A stretch of 64,000 nucleotides of DNA, taken from positions 682,001 to 746,000 of the forward strand of contig NZ_JAFBED010000001.1 of NCBI RefSeq assembly GCF_016908565.1, written 5' to 3'. The first letter of the stretch is position 1. Each line of letters opens with the position of its first letter. Origin of the DNA: Sutcliffiella tianshenii (lineage in GTDB: Bacteria > Bacillota > Bacilli > Bacillales > Bacillaceae_I). This document shows, piece by piece, positions 25,492 to 33,816 of this stretch. The notes beneath the pieces were generated by a model, which did no database searches, was not told the origin of the DNA, and saw nothing but the letters and a program-made list of their open reading frames with translations. The position numbers and the translations under genes are program-made.

Positions 25492-26409
25492 TTATTTACC
25501 CTCGTCTTCAATCAGTATTTCCTTAAACCACTTTGCACAAGTATAGGCCTGCTGCCAGTCTGGATCGTGATCCTCTATCCCCCAACATGCAGAAAGGATT
25601 CCCATTGCCACAGCTGCTTTCAGCAAACGATTTCGATCAAGCGATAAGCACTCCGATATCCATTCCACGCGTTGTGATAACAGCCTTTTCGGGTTTTCCT
25701 TTTTTAAAAGATGATTGGTCATAAAAGAAATCAAATCAAAATACGGATCCCCGACCACCCCTTTCGGATCGATGGCCAGCCATCCTTTTTCCTCATCATA
25801 AAGGATGTTTTCATGATGAAGGTCGCCGTGAAGCAACTCCATCCCAATTGTTGATTCCGTCAATTCTGCGAAATACGCTTGAGCCATCTCTATGTAACGC
25901 GAGTCAATGGGACCATCTCCATTTGGATGCATGGAGTTATAGCGGCCAAGCCCGGATGCCCAGTCAAGTATGGTCGGGCTTTTGCATTCTGCAGGGACGG
26001 GCCTGCGAATCGCGCTCCACACTTCCAGAAACTGATGAACCGCAGCCTTTTCGTCCTTTTCCTCTGAAAGCATCGTACCTGGCACAAGCTTCTCGAGCAG
26101 CATGGCACCACGTTCCGCGTCTGCCTTCAATAGCCTGGCACATCCTTTTCCTCCATAGACGTTAAGCGTGTTAATCTCATTAGAAAAATCAAAGGAAGGG
26201 ACGCCGAGCTTCAGCATAACGGGGGTACCGTTCGGTTCCTTGGCATGCAGTACATAGTTGTAGGATAGGTTGGATACTGGCTCTCCTATCTGCAACTTCC
26301 ATTCTTTTTCACAAAAATGTATCGTTGAATCCAACTTGGTCAGCCAAACCTTACCCGCTTCCCCGAAAACATCCACCATTCTCTTTTGAAACCATTCCGG
26401 AATATTCAT
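25492..26409 (-). CDS. APH(6)/hydroxyurea-kinase-like aminoglycoside phosphotransferase
   Basis: The 305-residue protein belongs to the streptomycin 6-kinase family (PF04655). The catalytic loop is ELLHGDLHHENILYDEE with the Asp of HGD, and WLAIDPKGVVGDPYFDLISF holds the Mg-binding Asp. The N lobe has PVMLKLGVP with the likely ATP-binding Lys. Start at ATG 26409 (MNIPEWFQKRM) rather than upstream codons, because GGGGAG lies 11 nt before it. Chromosomal members in Bacillus often have no proven resistance role, so the substrate may be another small molecule. It is monocistronic, flanked by terminators on both sides. Confidence 0.8.
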   Translation of the reverse strand: MNIPEWFQKRMVDVFGEAGKVWLTKLDSTIHFCEKEWKLQIGEPVSNLSYNYVLHAKEPNGTPVMLKLGVPSFDFSNEINTLNVYGGKGCARLLKADAERGAMLLEKLVPGTMLSEEKDEKAAVHQFLEVWSAIRRPVPAECKSPTILDWASGLGRYNSMHPNGDGPIDSRYIEMAQAYFAELTESTIGMELLHGDLHHENILYDEEKGWLAIDPKGVVGDPYFDLISFMTNHLLKKENPKRLLSQRVEWISECLSLDRNRLLKAAVAMGILSACWGIEDHDPDWQQAYTCAKWFKEILIEDEGK

Positions 26410-26436
26410 AGCTTGCAAATCTCCCCTTCTAATCAT

Positions 26437-26472
26437 AAAAAGGCATGCCACTCTCAGCCGGCATGCCTTTTT
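26437..26472 (-). terminator. terminator of the first TRAP operon
   Basis: AAAAAGGCATGCC and GGCATGCCTTTTT are perfect complements around ACTCTCAGCC. On the minus strand the stem is followed by a T run. It lies between the TRAP permease stop and the kinase gene. Confidence 0.88.
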
Positions 26473-26482
26473 GAGCTATTGC

Positions 26483-28510
26483 TTATACACCTATATTGAT
26501 ATTATTCGGCTTTTCTTTCTTTTCCTGAATGAAATTAAGGATGAAAATCGATGTGACGATGATGACTCCGGCAATATCCGTGAATGTCTCTGGGATGATC
26601 ATCATCAGTGCGCCTGCGCCAAGCACGATACGTAACAATGCGTTCAGGCTGGTTCGGAAATATCCTTCAATGGAGGCACTCAAGGCAATGATTCCCACCA
26701 CCGCTGTAATGGAAATCAGCGCAATGTCGAGTGCGGATGCCATCGGGAATTCCTTGGCATTGACCGCAGCATCCGTTGCATCGATCATCAGCATCGCTGG
26801 ATTATAGACAAACAAATAAGGAATCAGGAATCCGGCAGCAGATAATTTCAATGCCGTGAACCCGGTACGCATCGGATCTCCACCTGATATGCCCGCTCCC
26901 GCAAAGGCTGCCAGGGCGACGGGTGGCGTGATGTTGGCAAAAATCCCGAAATAAAATACGAACATGTGGGCAATCAGGATCGGAATCCCGAATTCTGCAA
27001 GGGCAGGTGCCGCCATCGTTGCCGTAATGATATAGGCAGGGATGCTAGGCAGACCCATTCCGAGGATCATGGATGCAATCATCGTAAAGAAGAGCGTCAG
27101 GAACAAGGATCCTGCACCAAGACTTGCGATGGAGGACGTCATGACATTCCCAAAGCTAGTCAAGCTGACTACCCCGATGATGATACCGACTACCGCACAG
27201 GCCACCATAACAGATAGGGATTGCCTTGCACCATCATTCAATGCGTGCAGGATATCCATGAAGGACATGCGCGTCGTTTTTCTCAGTGCCGCCACCACTA
27301 CTGTGGAAACGATCGTATAAAATGCTGCATGCCCAATCGGTACCCCTTGATAGAGCAGCACGATAAGGAATACGATCGGCAAAAGCAGATGTCCGCGTTC
27401 CTTCATGATTGCACCAACCCGAGGCAGGTCGGCCTTTGGAATGCCTTTCAGATTTTCCCGTCCGGCCCTGAAGTGCACTTGCATGATCACGGCCAAAAAG
27501 TAGAGTACAGCCGGAATCAAAGCGGCGAGGGCGATCGTACCGTATGCCACACCGGTGGTTTCGGCCATGATGAAGGCGCTGGCCCCCATGATCGGTGGCA
27601 GGATCTGTCCACCGACCGAGGCACTCGCTTCGACCGCACCAGCGAAGTTCTTGGAATACCCGATCCTTTTCATCAAGGGAATTGTAAAGGCTCCTGTCCC
27701 GACAACATTCGCAACCGCAGCTCCGTTGATGCTTCCCATGAAGCCACTGGAGATGACGGCCACTTTTGCAGGTCCCCCCTGTTTATGCCCTGCAAGCGCC
27801 AAGGCAAGGTCATTGAAGAATTGACCCATCCCAGAGCGCGCCAGGAATGCTCCAAATAAGATGAAAAGAAAGATGAAGTTGACGGAAGCCCCGATTGCGG
27901 TGGAGTATAATCCTTCCGTCTTCAAGTATAGCTGTCCAAAAATATCCCCCAAGTCGTATGGGCGTGTCATCATCTTGATCGGCATCCAGCTCATATGGCT
28001 GAAAAACGGATAGGCAAGGAACACGAGCGCCAATATCGGAAGGATAATCCCGGTGACTCGGCGTGCCCCTTCGAGTACAAGGAGGACCGTCAAAATGGCA
28101 AGGACAATATCCGTTGTATTTGGAATGCCGCCACGGGAGGTTACAATATCTTGATACTCCATGATGAGATATCCTGCAGAACCTAATGCAAGGACAAACA
28201 AGATCCAGTCATACCAGGCTATCTTGCTGCGGTCCTGATTTTTGGTTGTAGGATAGAGCAGGAAAATCAACGCCAGTCCAACCGCAACATGAACGGAACG
28301 CTGCTGGAGGGCAGGCATTGGATTGAAGGTAACGTATAAATGGAAAAGAGAATAGAGAATGGCAACGGCAGATACAACCAGGACGGTTTTTTTACTGGCA
28401 AAATGGCGCACCTTTGACTCGGCATCATACTTTTCCAGTATTTCCGCTTTTTTGTCTTCTGAAATTTCATCCTTTTCTACGCGATCGTGCTGTTTTTTTG
28501 AATCTTTCAC
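26483..28510 (-). CDS. TAXI-type TRAP transporter fused permease, system 1
   Basis: The 675-residue membrane protein unites the small (4-helix) and large (12-helix) TRAP subunits in one chain, as is usual with TAXI-type binding proteins. The DctM-like core is seen in SGSMG-related GFMGSINGAAVANVVGTGAFT, TIPLMKRIGYSKNFAGAVEAS, GQILPPIMGASAFIMAE and GMGLPSIPAYIITATMAAPA. The N-terminal 45 residues are charged and cytosolic. Its start overlaps the DUF1850 stop by 4 nt. It should import an organic anion or amino acid by sodium or proton symport; the substrate cannot be told from sequence. A paralogue lies at 35613-37610. Confidence 0.9.
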   Translation of the reverse strand: MKDSKKQHDRVEKDEISEDKKAEILEKYDAESKVRHFASKKTVLVVSAVAILYSLFHLYVTFNPMPALQQRSVHVAVGLALIFLLYPTTKNQDRSKIAWYDWILFVLALGSAGYLIMEYQDIVTSRGGIPNTTDIVLAILTVLLVLEGARRVTGIILPILALVFLAYPFFSHMSWMPIKMMTRPYDLGDIFGQLYLKTEGLYSTAIGASVNFIFLFILFGAFLARSGMGQFFNDLALALAGHKQGGPAKVAVISSGFMGSINGAAVANVVGTGAFTIPLMKRIGYSKNFAGAVEASASVGGQILPPIMGASAFIMAETTGVAYGTIALAALIPAVLYFLAVIMQVHFRAGRENLKGIPKADLPRVGAIMKERGHLLLPIVFLIVLLYQGVPIGHAAFYTIVSTVVVAALRKTTRMSFMDILHALNDGARQSLSVMVACAVVGIIIGVVSLTSFGNVMTSSIASLGAGSLFLTLFFTMIASMILGMGLPSIPAYIITATMAAPALAEFGIPILIAHMFVFYFGIFANITPPVALAAFAGAGISGGDPMRTGFTALKLSAAGFLIPYLFVYNPAMLMIDATDAAVNAKEFPMASALDIALISITAVVGIIALSASIEGYFRTSLNALLRIVLGAGALMMIIPETFTDIAGVIIVTSIFILNFIQEKKEKPNNINIGV

Positions 28511-28977
28511 TTCTTATCACCTCTTAGATACTGCCATAATGGTAGTTTTATAGCTTTGATTTCAACAGTTTCATAGTCTTCCACGTATGTATACAAGGGG
28601 ATGGTCCGACCTTCGAGATACAGTGTCGTTTGTACATTTTCGGAAACGGAAAGTTGAAGATTCTCCATTTTTTGATTGATTTTCATATGGATAAATCCAT
28701 CCTTGGAAGGAATGACTTCTCCTGTCGAGGGAGTCCCTGCACCGAAGGTTTTAAAACGCGTCCGGACGAGAAAAAGACTTTCATCCCTTCTCTCATAGGT
28801 TTCAAACCAAGGCTCTTTTTCGACGGAATGAATCCAGCCAAGTTCAAACTTCCCCTCCTTCAGGAAAAAGCTATCCCCCTTAAAGGAAACCTGAGTGACA
28901 GGTACTTTGACCAAAAGGAGAACGAGGAGCACTATAAGTATTACAGTGCTCCCCAACATGAAACGTTTACTGTTCAT
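28507..28977 (-). CDS. DUF1850 protein linked to TAXI-TRAP system 1
   Basis: The 156-residue protein has one N-terminal membrane anchor (residues 8-25) and an extracytoplasmic domain with FELGWIHSVEKEPWFETYE, FKTFGAGTP and PLWQYLRG at the end, matching the DUF1850 family. This family is known mainly as a companion of TAXI-TRAP transporters and has no established function. The start overlaps the end of the binding-protein gene by 11 nt. It differs in sequence from the second copy (35084-35620), but the Ile-His-Ser and LWQYL motifs are kept, so these may be functionally important. Confidence 0.85.
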   Translation of the reverse strand: MNSKRFMLGSTVILIVLLVLLLVKVPVTQVSFKGDSFFLKEGKFELGWIHSVEKEPWFETYERRDESLFLVRTRFKTFGAGTPSTGEVIPSKDGFIHMKINQKMENLQLSVSENVQTTLYLEGRTIPLYTYVEDYETVEIKAIKLPLWQYLRGDKK

Positions 28978-29938
28978 CGTAATATTTCTTTGCTCCTGGG
29001 TGGACAGGTGCCACCATGCCTTCCTGTGCTTTCTCTAAAGATACTTCAGTCGCTGCCTGATGGGCATTGCCAAGTGTCTCCAGGTTGTCAAAGAATGATT
29101 TTGTCAGCTTGTATACATCGTCTTCGCTCAATTCACTGCTTACTACAAGTGCGTTCATGATGGCTGCAGTCGGAACCGCTTCTGCGTTTCCATAAGTATC
29201 AGCAGGAATATCCATGGCAACGAAATATGGCTGATCCTTAGCTAATTTTTCAATATTGGCAGGATCTACGGACACCATTTTGATATCAAGCGTTTTGGAT
29301 AATTCAAGTACAGATGCATTTGGAAGTCCGCTCGTTAAAAATGCCGCATCGATTGAACCGGACTTCAAACCGTCCGCCGCTTCTGCGTAGCCAAGGTAAT
29401 CCACTTGGATATCATCGTATGTAATACCATGACCTGCAAGAAGATTACGCGCGTTCACTTCCACCCCTGAATTCTGGTCCCCTACTGCTACACGCTTTCC
29501 AACCAGGTCTTCAATTGTTTCGATTCCGGAATCTGCTGTCGTGACGATCTGTACAAAGTTGGGATACAAAGTGGCTACTTGCTCTACATTCTCCACTTTT
29601 TCAGAGAAGTTTCCTGTCCCATTCACCGCTTCTGTCAGGACATCACTCATGACAAATGCCATCTCGATTTTCCCTTCTTTAATTAAGTTGATATTTTCCA
29701 CGGAAGCACCAGTCGCCTGTGATTTCGAGTTGATGCCGAATTCATCGGAATATTCATTTGCAAGGGCTGTCCCAATAATATTATAAGGACCTGATGAACC
29801 ACCTGTGGCGATGGTGACGATGTTCGTCTCCAACCCATCCTCTTTTTTACCTGAGCTTTCGTTACCCCCACAGGCAACTAGCATTGTGCTGGTCAATAGA
29901 ACGCTTACAATTACAGAGCCAACCTTCTTGATTTTCAT
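28967..29938 (-). CDS. TAXI-family TRAP solute-binding lipoprotein, system 1
   Basis: The 323-residue protein has a lipoprotein signal peptide with lipobox LVAC (Cys23). The TAXI signature is seen in IVTIATGGSSGPYNIIGTAL and GKRVAVGDQNSGVEVNARNLL; GSIDAAFLTSGLPNASVLEL is the conserved ligand-pocket region. It captures the substrate outside the cell and passes it to the fused permease encoded two genes downstream. The presence of a Cys-anchored form is normal in Gram-positive bacteria. AGGGGAGAG lies just upstream of the ATG. Confidence 0.9.
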   Translation of the reverse strand: MKIKKVGSVIVSVLLTSTMLVACGGNESSGKKEDGLETNIVTIATGGSSGPYNIIGTALANEYSDEFGINSKSQATGASVENINLIKEGKIEMAFVMSDVLTEAVNGTGNFSEKVENVEQVATLYPNFVQIVTTADSGIETIEDLVGKRVAVGDQNSGVEVNARNLLAGHGITYDDIQVDYLGYAEAADGLKSGSIDAAFLTSGLPNASVLELSKTLDIKMVSVDPANIEKLAKDQPYFVAMDIPADTYGNAEAVPTAAIMNALVVSSELSEDDVYKLTKSFFDNLETLGNAHQAATEVSLEKAQEGMVAPVHPGAKKYYDEQ

Positions 29939-29977
29939 CCAATCTCTCCCCTTTGCCAGATAAAATAGTTCTAAATT

Positions 29978-30006
29978 AGTTTAGCAGAATAATAGTTATG
30001 CTTCAA
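29978..30006 (-). promoter_or_regulatory. possible sigma-A promoter of TRAP operon 1
   Basis: On the minus strand TTGAAG and TAAACT are separated by 17 nt, about 40 nt before the binding-protein ATG. Both hexamers deviate from consensus at two positions. Confidence 0.45.
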
Positions 30007-30119
30007 TTAATTTTTACACTTTTCTGGTTATTTATACAATTCTGTTTACGGTACTCGCCTCTAAAGGTAATTTCTCTTTCTATATGGAACTATTATTAGT
30101 AGAAAAGGGGGCAAGGAAC

Positions 30120-31580
30120 ATGAAAAAAAGAAAACTGGTAATGGGAACCTTTGGTGGGCTACTTTTGTTGTTCGGGGCAGTAACAGGTTTCCAGACTCTG
30201 ACCTTGGAAAGCAGGCAGCCTGCTGCTAAGCCGACAAGCGTGGAAATAGACAAGGATAAGGCCCTGCAGCACTTATCCGAAGCGATCACCTATCAGACGA
30301 TTTCCTATGAGGATCGTACAAAATTTGATTTTAGCGAATTTGATAGATTCATTGAATTCCTGCAAAACAGCTACCCTTCAATCCACGAGGAACTGGCATT
30401 GGAGCGGATTAATAATTATGCACTTCTATATAAATGGGAGGGGACCGACTCCTCCTTGAACCCCATTGGCCTGACAAGCCATTATGATGTCGTGCCGGTC
30501 CTCAAAGGGACAGAAGAAAATTGGGAGCAGGAGCCGTTCAGCGGAACTGTGACAGAGGATGCCATCTGGGGGCGCGGTACGCTTGATGATAAAATCGGGG
30601 TAATCGGGATCATGGAGGCTGTCGAGTACCTCATTCAAGAAGGTTATCAGCCAAAACGTGATATGTACTTCATGTTTGGATTCGATGAGGAGATCGGCGG
30701 CGAGGAAGGTGCGAAGGCGATTGCAGAAACGTTAAAGAATAGAGGCATCCGATTTGATTTCGTCATGGATGAAGGCGGTGCCATCGTGGAAAACATGGTC
30801 CCTGGTGTTTCTCAGCCTGTCGGGGTCGTTGGCGTCTCGGAAAAAGGCTCGGCGACAGTGGAATTGACCATAGAAGGTAGCGGCGGCCACTCCTCCCAGC
30901 CAAAGGATCAAACGAATATCGGAAGGATCGCCAAAGCGATTTCCAAGCTCGAAGAAACCCAATTCCACGCTGAACTTAGAGGGCCTGGGGAAGACCTTTT
31001 TGAATTTGTGGCACCAGAAATGAATCTAGGGATGAAGTATGTGTTCGCTAATAAGGCGATCTTCAAGCCGGTCATCGAACATATCCTGTTGCAGGAGCCT
31101 GCATCCGCAGCCCTGATACGGACCACCATCGCCCCGACCATATTCCAGGCAGGCGAGCAGTCCAATGTACTGCCGGAAAAAGCGACGGCCATCATCAATC
31201 TCCGCCTAATGCCCGGCGACTCGCTTGAAGAGGTGAAAAGCTTTATTGAGAAAACAATCGATGATAAGCAGATTAGCGTCTCTATCAGTGGCAGCGAGGC
31301 AACCAAGGTTTCCTCTGTGGACGGTTGGGAGTTTTCCACCATCCAACAGGCGGCAAGGAATGTCTATGGAAATGCTGTCATCGCCCCTTATCTGATGGTT
31401 GCGGGATCCGATGCCAAGCATTACGACGATGTGTCAAACAACACCTACCGCTTCCTGCCTGTCCAGATTACGGCGGAGGACCTGAACCGGATGCACGGGA
31501 CCAATGAACATGTGAGCATCGACAATTATTTGAATAGCATCAAGTTCTATGCTGAATTGATAAAAGAAGCCAATAAATAA
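30120..31580 (+). CDS. M20-family metallopeptidase with N-terminal membrane anchor (PM20D1/CPS-like)
   Basis: The 486-residue protein starts with a hydrophobic segment (residues 8-25) that should anchor it outside the membrane. The M20 metal ligands are visible: the His in LTSHYDVVPV, the bridging Asp in IWGRGTLDDKIG, the catalytic Glu-Glu in FGFDEEIGGEEG, and DEGG. GSGGHSSQPKDQTNIGRIAK marks the dimerisation domain. The layout resembles carboxypeptidase S and PM20D1, which cut or form N-acyl amino acids and dipeptides. Start at ATG 30120 with GGGGGCAAGG upstream, not 30084. A terminator follows. Its location between two TRAP systems may be coincidental. Confidence 0.85.
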   Translation: MKKRKLVMGTFGGLLLLFGAVTGFQTLTLESRQPAAKPTSVEIDKDKALQHLSEAITYQTISYEDRTKFDFSEFDRFIEFLQNSYPSIHEELALERINNYALLYKWEGTDSSLNPIGLTSHYDVVPVLKGTEENWEQEPFSGTVTEDAIWGRGTLDDKIGVIGIMEAVEYLIQEGYQPKRDMYFMFGFDEEIGGEEGAKAIAETLKNRGIRFDFVMDEGGAIVENMVPGVSQPVGVVGVSEKGSATVELTIEGSGGHSSQPKDQTNIGRIAKAISKLEETQFHAELRGPGEDLFEFVAPEMNLGMKYVFANKAIFKPVIEHILLQEPASAALIRTTIAPTIFQAGEQSNVLPEKATAIINLRLMPGDSLEEVKSFIEKTIDDKQISVSISGSEATKVSSVDGWEFSTIQQAARNVYGNAVIAPYLMVAGSDAKHYDDVSNNTYRFLPVQITAEDLNRMHGTNEHVSIDNYLNSIKFYAELIKEANK

Positions 31581-31609
31581 CTCCAGCTCAAACTGGAGTT
31601 TTTCTTTTT
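31579..31609 (+). terminator. terminator of the M20 peptidase gene
   Basis: AACTCCAG and CTGGAGTT form a perfect 8-bp stem around CTCAAA..., followed by TTTCTTTTT. It overlaps the last bases of the gene. Confidence 0.85.
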
Positions 31610-31612
31610 AAT

Positions 31613-31639
31613 TGAAACCAATTTCTGCCGATATACGTA
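31613..31639 (+). promoter_or_regulatory. sigma-W type (ECF) promoter of the ydbST-like operon
   Basis: TGAAAC (31613-31618) and CGTA (31636-31639) are separated by 17 nt, the pattern of sigma-W promoters. The start near 31646 would leave a leader of about 20 nt. In B. subtilis the ydbST operon belongs to the sigma-W regulon, which supports the call. Confidence 0.75.
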
Positions 31640-31664
31640 ATGTAGTATGAAAGGTGGAAAATAC

Positions 31665-32183
31665 ATGTACATACATATTGATGAACCAACAGAAAAGATT
31701 TCGACGAACGCCATCACGGTATGGCGGATCAGCAATACAATCGGACATGCCGTTGCTTTGCTTATTACAGCGATTCTTATATTTTGTGCAGATAGTTTCG
31801 ACTGGTACCGCTGGGTGGAGATAACGCTCTACTTCATTGGTGGATTTTTGAGCTTCTCTGCCCTCTATTCCATCCTCATCGAACCGACCCTTACGCAGCG
31901 CTATTGGCGTTATAAAATCGATGAGGAGTTTGTGCAACTAAAAAATGGGATGTGGAATGAAAATCATACGCTGATCCCGATGGAGAAAGTGGAATACGTC
32001 CGAACCGAGCAAGGTCCCATCCTGAGGAAATTCGGATTATACAATATCGTCATCGGCACCACCACATCCAACCACACCCTTCCTGCGATTCCAAATGAGG
32101 TGGCCCTGGAGCTGAAATCCCAGATTGCAACCTATGCCAAAATCAAGGATACGCTAGATGTGGATGGAGGGGTAAATGAATGA
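31665..32183 (+). CDS. YdbS-like bacterial PH-domain membrane protein
   Basis: The 172-residue protein has two membrane helices (about residues 20-65) and a bPH2/YdbS domain (PF03703) with the pattern YWRYKIDEEFVQLKNG and YVRTEQGPILRKFGLYNI. The start is the ATG at 31665, 7 nt after AAAGGTGG; an ATG at 31647 precedes that site and is unlikely. The stop overlaps the next gene by 4 nt. In B. subtilis YdbS and YdbT act together and help resist the antimicrobial peptide amylocyclicin. The sigma-W type promoter fits an envelope-defence role here. Confidence 0.87.
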   Translation: MYIHIDEPTEKISTNAITVWRISNTIGHAVALLITAILIFCADSFDWYRWVEITLYFIGGFLSFSALYSILIEPTLTQRYWRYKIDEEFVQLKNGMWNENHTLIPMEKVEYVRTEQGPILRKFGLYNIVIGTTTSNHTLPAIPNEVALELKSQIATYAKIKDTLDVDGGVNE

Positions 32184-33613
32184 ATGACGCACATGATGTG
32201 AAGCGATATCATCCTGCCTGGATTGCAGTGGAACTGATAACAGCACTGAAAAATTCCGTCTTCGCCATAGTCTTCCTCTTTATCCTTAAGGCGAATTCGA
32301 CCTCAGGCTGGATTGTCTGGGGCCGCTATCTATTCATCGCGGCTGCCATCCTGACGATCTTTTCCGTATTTATGAAATGGTTCATGCACCGCTATGAATT
32401 GCAAGCATCCTCCATTGTTGTGAAGGAAGGAATACTCGTAAAAAAACAACGGACCGTTGCAATTGAACGCATCCAAAATCACCATTCCAATACCACTTTT
32501 GTGCATAGGTGGTTCAACCTTACCTCCCTCACCCTGGAGACGGGAACGAGCGGTGATGATGCAGCCATCACATTCCCTGTCATCACAAACCTGGAGAAGG
32601 ACCGGATCTTGTCCCTGTTGGAAGAAAAGGGTTCTGCTCAGGTGGCAGAAAACGGAGAGAATCTTGAACAGAAGGGGCGGACCGTTCATTTTCGATCCAC
32701 AAGAAAAGATCTCTTTAAGGCATCTTTTACTTCGCTGAGCTTTTTGGCCATCTTCCCTTTGCTTTCGGCAGTCTATTTCAATCTTGCAGATTTCTTTGAC
32801 ATCGAGGATTCTGCCGGTAATGCAGCGGAGTACCTGATCGGGCACTGGTGGATGCTCATCATTCTATTTGTCATCGCCATGGCACTTTCTGTAGCGATCG
32901 GCTTCTTCAAAACGGTCATCAAATATGGAAACTATGAAATTAGTGATGACGCGGAACGTATATATATCGAAAAAGGGGTAGGCAGCTCCTCAAGCTTTTC
33001 CATCCAAAAGCATAAGGTGCAGGCAATTGTCGTGGAACAGTCCATCTTGAAAAGGCTGCTTGGCCTTGCTTCCATCAAATTGATCACGGTCGGTTCTGCA
33101 GAGGGCGAGGAAAAGGATTCAAGCTCCCTCTATCCCTTTATGCCGAAGCATGAAGCCTACGAGCTCCTGCATACCCTTCTGCCTGACTATCCCATTGAGG
33201 AGAATATGAGTCGATTCCCTCTGAAGGTTCTCTGGCTGAAGCTGGTGCTGCCCTACTATTTGACGATTTTGACTGCAGCTGGCCTGTTCTTCTTTAAAAG
33301 GGAGTGGATCTGGGCCGCTGCAATCATCTTCTTCCTATCGGTTATTTCTAGAGTATTGGATTACTATTTTACAAGTTATATCCGTCATGGCGACACCGTA
33401 CAGGTCCGCAGGGGCGGCATCACCAACGAAACGTTCGTCACCAGACGATCCCAGATCCAGCAGATCACCGTCCGGCACTCCTGGATCCAACGCAAATTCG
33501 GCGTCGCCTCCCTCAGCTTCATCAACAGGGCCAAACCGATGCACACCAGCGAACTGTACGGACTTTCCAAAGATCAAGCCAGCGAATTTTATCGCTGGTA
33601 TCATAGAAGTTGA
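32180..33613 (+). CDS. YdbT-like protein with multiple bacterial PH domains
   Basis: The 477-residue membrane protein has three repeats of a bPH2 unit, each beginning after a helix pair: YELQASSIVVKEGILVKKQR, YEISDDAERIYIEKGVGSSS and YIRHGDTVQVRRGGI. Each repeat carries an [R/K]xxIQ-like strand (ERIQNHHS, SIQKHKVQAI, RRSQIQQITV). The three-repeat architecture and the overlapping small partner upstream match B. subtilis YdbST. It should form a membrane complex with the YdbS-like protein. A palindromic repeat terminates the operon directly after the stop. Confidence 0.87.
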   Translation: MNDAHDVKRYHPAWIAVELITALKNSVFAIVFLFILKANSTSGWIVWGRYLFIAAAILTIFSVFMKWFMHRYELQASSIVVKEGILVKKQRTVAIERIQNHHSNTTFVHRWFNLTSLTLETGTSGDDAAITFPVITNLEKDRILSLLEEKGSAQVAENGENLEQKGRTVHFRSTRKDLFKASFTSLSFLAIFPLLSAVYFNLADFFDIEDSAGNAAEYLIGHWWMLIILFVIAMALSVAIGFFKTVIKYGNYEISDDAERIYIEKGVGSSSSFSIQKHKVQAIVVEQSILKRLLGLASIKLITVGSAEGEEKDSSSLYPFMPKHEAYELLHTLLPDYPIEENMSRFPLKVLWLKLVLPYYLTILTAAGLFFFKREWIWAAAIIFFLSVISRVLDYYFTSYIRHGDTVQVRRGGITNETFVTRRSQIQQITVRHSWIQRKFGVASLSFINRAKPMHTSELYGLSKDQASEFYRWYHRS

Positions 33614-33620
33614 CCATAAC

Positions 33621-33664
33621 GGTGCCTGACCCTCAACGCTTTAAAGCGTTGAGGGTCAGGCACC
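33621..33664. repeat. 44-bp perfect palindrome, copy 4 (terminator of the ydbST-like operon)
   Basis: The arms start GGTGCCTGACCC; the perfect pairing extends to 33619-33666 (AC...GT). CTTTTTG follows on the plus strand. It lies 8 nt after the ydbT-like stop codon. Confidence 0.9.
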
Positions 33665-33671
33665 GTCTTTT

Positions 33672-33687
33672 TGTTTCACGTGAAACT
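33672..33687. other. near-consensus parS site (ParB/Spo0J binding)
   Basis: TGTTTCACGTGAAACT matches the bacterial parS consensus TGTTNCACGTGAAACA at 15 of 16 positions, differing only in the last base. The core GTTTCACGTGAAAC is a perfect palindrome. parS sites cluster around oriC in Bacillus, and the walK-rlmH block in this window shows that oriC is near. It lies between the terminator and the promoter of the second TRAP operon. Confidence 0.8.
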
Positions 33688-33754
33688 TTTTTGGAGTTGC
33701 ATCCCCATAATTGAGTAAATTTTACATTTACACTCCTGTTATATATCAAATGAT

Positions 33755-33783
33755 TTGAAAACAGGCTGTAATAACTGTAAAAT
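33755..33783 (+). promoter_or_regulatory. sigma-A promoter of TRAP operon 2
   Basis: TTGAAA and TAAAAT are separated by exactly 17 nt. The start near 33790 is about 27 nt before the binding-protein ATG. Confidence 0.7.
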
Positions 33784-33816
33784 AAGATATGTAACTTTAA
33801 TATTAGGGGGAGTTCG

